Under the pieces are notes generated by a model. It was given only the letters and a program-made list of their open reading frames with translations, was not told the origin of the DNA and searched no databases. The translations under genes and the position numbers were made by a program. 6,478 nucleotides of DNA, taken from an uncultured Bacilli bacterium. GTDB lineage: Bacteria > Bacillota_I > Bacilli_A > RF39 > UBA660. The stretch spans positions 1 through 6,478 of the forward strand of contig CANQYA010000057.1 in NCBI GenBank assembly GCA_947627965.1, written 5' to 3'. Position 1 is the first letter of the stretch. The number at the start of each line of letters is the position of its first letter. Of the stretch, positions 5,108 to 6,478 are shown piece by piece.

Positions 5108-5340
5108 AAGAAACGAAGAAATTGAGGAGTAAGTAATAATTTATTACTAGAGAGTTCGTGGTTGGTGGAAACGAATAATAAAGATTACTGAAGGTAGCAA
5201 TGGAGTTTGATTATTGAAATAAAGTAGATAATCACGTATGTATGCGTTAAATAAATGAGGGTATATCTAATAGATATAAATTAAGGTGGTACCACGGTTA
5301 AATTCGTCCTTATATACATTAATGTATATAAGGTTTTTTT
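5108..5340 (+). promoter_or_regulatory. T-box riboswitch leader, probably sensing tRNA-Val
   Basis: Stem I is readable. AAAC/GTTT (5111-5114, 5205-5208) closes a GA-rich kink-turn, and ATTG/CAAT (5121-5124, 5198-5201) follows. The specifier loop has AGTA (5128-5131) facing GAA (5190-5192), the loop-E pattern. AGTAAT/ATTACT comes next (5132-5137, 5184-5189). AGAGAG (5149-5154) and the distal GGTTGGTGG loop sit around TTCGT/ACGAA. After GAAG the codon GTA (5194-5196), followed by G, is the likely specifier: valine. A hairpin at 5262-5278 is stem III. The T-box AAGGTGGTACCACGG (5283-5297) carries TGGT (5287-5290), complementary to an ACCA tRNA end. The antiterminator forms from AAGG and ACG with CGT and CCTT (5305-5311). 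Uncharged tRNA should stabilise it and let transcription continue into the HD gene and valS. Confidence 0.93.
5308..5340 (+). terminator. T-box regulatory terminator
   Basis: Positions 5308-5333 are a perfect 26-nt palindrome (CCTTATATACATT and its complement), followed by seven T (5334-5340). The CCTT at its 5' edge (5308-5311) is shared with the antiterminator, where it pairs with AAGG 5283-5286, so the two structures exclude each other. Confidence 0.92.
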
Positions 5341-5353
5341 ATAAGGAGGAAGA

Positions 5354-6112
5354 ATGAACTGTACAAAAATAAAAGAAGTATTTGATAATTATGTAAGTAA
5401 TTTTAATTTAGAAGAAGAAAAAATACAATTAAAGTATTATCATACTTTTGAAGTTGCTGATAATTGTCGTGAAATAGCTAAGAGACTTAAATTAGAAAGT
5501 AGTGATCAAGATCTAGCATATTTAATTGGTATTTGTCACGATATAGGAAGATTTAAACAAGTAAAAGAATTTAATACCTTTAAAGATAATGAAATGGATC
5601 ATGCTGATTATGGAGTAAAAGTATTATTTGAGGATGGATTAATAAGAAAATTTATTACTGATCCTTCTTATGACGAAATAATTAAAAAAGCTGTTCGTAA
5701 TCATAATAAATTTGCTATTGTTGACGAAGTTAACGATAGAGAAAGATTATTTTGTAATATAATTAGAGATGCTGATAAAATAGATATATTTAGAGTAAAA
5801 AGAGTTTATTTTAATAATGAAATAGAGGATATTCCTAGTAAAAAAGTTATTGCTGATTTTGAAAAACATAAACCTATTTTATTAAAAGATGTTAAAAATA
5901 AATCAGATGCAGTTATTTGTAATATGGGTTTTATCTTTGACTTTAATTTTAAAGAATCTTTGCAATTGTTAAAAGAACTAGGTAATTATTCTGAATTTGT
6001 TAATTGTATTAAAGTAAGTGATGAAAATAAAGATATATTTAATAAATTAAAAAAAGAAACTTATATGGCATTAAATGAAGGGTGTGTTAAATGTGTTAGA
6101 AAAAAAATATAA
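5354..6112 (+). CDS. HD-domain phosphohydrolase under T-box control
   Basis: A 252-residue cytoplasmic protein with the full metal-binding set of the HD superfamily: His30 (YYHTFEVA), His62-Asp63 (ICHDIGRFKQ), and Asp139 in IIRDADKIDIF. Extra histidines at 83 (MDHADYG) and 117 (RNHNKF) are as in larger HD enzymes that bind a second metal. HD proteins hydrolyse phosphate esters of nucleotides or nucleic acids; the substrate here cannot be told from sequence. The start follows AAGGAGGA (5343-5350), the strongest Shine-Dalgarno in the window, just past the T-box terminator. The 3' end overlaps valS by 20 nt. Shared control with valS implies higher expression when valyl-tRNA is scarce. The role may be linked to translation stress or nucleotide turnover, or it may simply be co-transcribed. 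The C-terminal 100 residues match nothing I recognise. Confidence 0.8.
   Translation: MNCTKIKEVFDNYVSNFNLEEEKIQLKYYHTFEVADNCREIAKRLKLESSDQDLAYLIGICHDIGRFKQVKEFNTFKDNEMDHADYGVKVLFEDGLIRKFITDPSYDEIIKKAVRNHNKFAIVDEVNDRERLFCNIIRDADKIDIFRVKRVYFNNEIEDIPSKKVIADFEKHKPILLKDVKNKSDAVICNMGFIFDFNFKESLQLLKELGNYSEFVNCIKVSDENKDIFNKLKKETYMALNEGCVKCVRKKI
6078..6084 (+). promoter_or_regulatory. Ribosome-binding site deciding the valS start
   Basis: AAGGGTG lies eight nt before the GTG at 6093. An in-frame ATG at 6075 is upstream of this site and has no good Shine-Dalgarno. The protein read from the GTG begins MLEKKY, the common start of ValRS, so the GTG is preferred. Confidence 0.65.
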
Positions 6113-6478
6113 TCATAAAGCAGTTGAAGAAAATAAATATGATTTTTGGAAAGAAAAAGGGTATTTTAAAGCTGGTAATGACTTAAATAAAAAACCTTTT
6201 TGTGTAGTTATTCCACCTCCTAATGTAACAGGTAACTTACATTTAGGACATGCTTTAAATGGTAGTATTCAAGATGTTATTATAAGATATAAAAGAATGA
6301 AAAATTATGATGTATTATGGTTACCAGGAATGGATCATGCGGCCATTGCTACTGAATCAAAAGTTGTTAATAAATTAAAAAGTAATGGTATTGATAAATA
6401 CGAATTAGGGCGTGATAAATTTTTAGAAGAATGTTGGGAATGGACTTATGAACATAAAGATAACATTCATAAACAATG
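6093..6478 (+). CDS. valS: Valyl-tRNA synthetase (N-terminal part, truncated by window)
   Basis: The 128 complete codons visible start MLEKKYNHKAVEENKYDFW and contain PPPNVTGNLHLGHALN, in which HLGH (residues 50-53) is the class I HIGH motif that binds ATP. GMDHAAIATE, the ValRS-type GxDHAxIAT segment, follows. ValRS charges tRNA-Val with valine and edits mischarged threonine; full proteins have about 850-900 residues, so most of it lies beyond 6478. It starts with GTG inside the HD gene (20-nt overlap), suggesting coupled translation. The upstream T-box with a Val specifier independently supports the identity. In Bacillus valS also follows spoVID-ysxE; here three further genes or elements are inserted between them. 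Confidence 0.97.
   Translation, partial: MLEKKYNHKAVEENKYDFWKEKGYFKAGNDLNKKPFCVVIPPPNVTGNLHLGHALNGSIQDVIIRYKRMKNYDVLWLPGMDHAAIATESKVVNKLKSNGIDKYELGRDKFLEECWEWTYEHKDNIHKQ

Noticed and set aside
5097..5214. ATAATCA (5097-5103) pairing with TGATTAT (5208-5214) as the base of T-box stem I
   Set aside because: The 5' arm is the -10 box and lies before the expected transcription start, so it should not be in the RNA. The AAAC/GTTT helix at 5111-5114 fits better.
6075..6077. ATG as the valS start
   Set aside because: It lies upstream of the only good Shine-Dalgarno (6078-6084) and would add six residues before the conserved MLEKKY start.
1..6478. CRISPR array, tRNA or rRNA genes
   Set aside because: No regularly spaced direct repeats and no tRNA or rRNA signature were seen on either strand. 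The tRNA-like complementarity at 5287-5290 belongs to the T-box.

Overview
The window is about 27% GC by eye. Its Shine-Dalgarno sequences are Bacillota-like, it carries a T-box leader, and Trp is coded by TGG, so TGA is an ordinary stop. The order spoVID-like, ysxE-like ... valS matches the Bacillus spoVID-ysxE-valS neighbourhood. Together these suggest an uncultured, very AT-rich member of Bacilli (gut RF39/Erysipelotrichales-like is a guess) that descends from spore formers.

Layout. Positions 1-72 are the tail of an unidentified gene, followed by a terminator. Positions 137-284 hold a promoter and the first 24 codons of what looks like an ISL3-family transposase, then a stop: a mobile-element remnant. 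Positions 331-1443 hold an AbiE-type toxin-antitoxin locus. It has an operator of two palindromes, an intact AbiEi regulator/antitoxin, and an AbiEii toxin gene broken by a frameshift and by an internal deletion that removes the catalytic region. A terminator follows. Positions 1452-3173 carry a two-gene unit with an 8-nt overlap: a SpoVID-like spore morphogenesis protein (C-terminal LysM) and a YsxE/CotS-family kinase-like protein whose catalytic residues look replaced.

A small membrane protein with a Cys cluster is read from the minus strand at 3132-3350 and overlaps the ysxE 3' end antisense. Divergent from it is a 538-residue protein with a type IV prepilin N-terminus and two tandem copies of a roughly 170-residue domain. 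Positions 5073-5340 hold a promoter and a full T-box riboswitch with candidate specifier GTA (valine) and TGGT in the acceptor-binding bulge, ending in a near-ideal terminator. It controls an HD-domain phosphohydrolase and the overlapping valS, which runs off the window at 6478.

The genes appear to form three functional units: decaying accessory DNA (IS remnant plus AbiE), a spore-envelope pair, and a valine-tRNA-controlled operon. The pilin-like gene and the small membrane gene sit between the last two. The most interesting points are the half-dead AbiE system with its operator still intact, the probable pseudokinase next to SpoVID, the duplicated-domain prepilin, and an HD hydrolase placed under T-box control ahead of valS.
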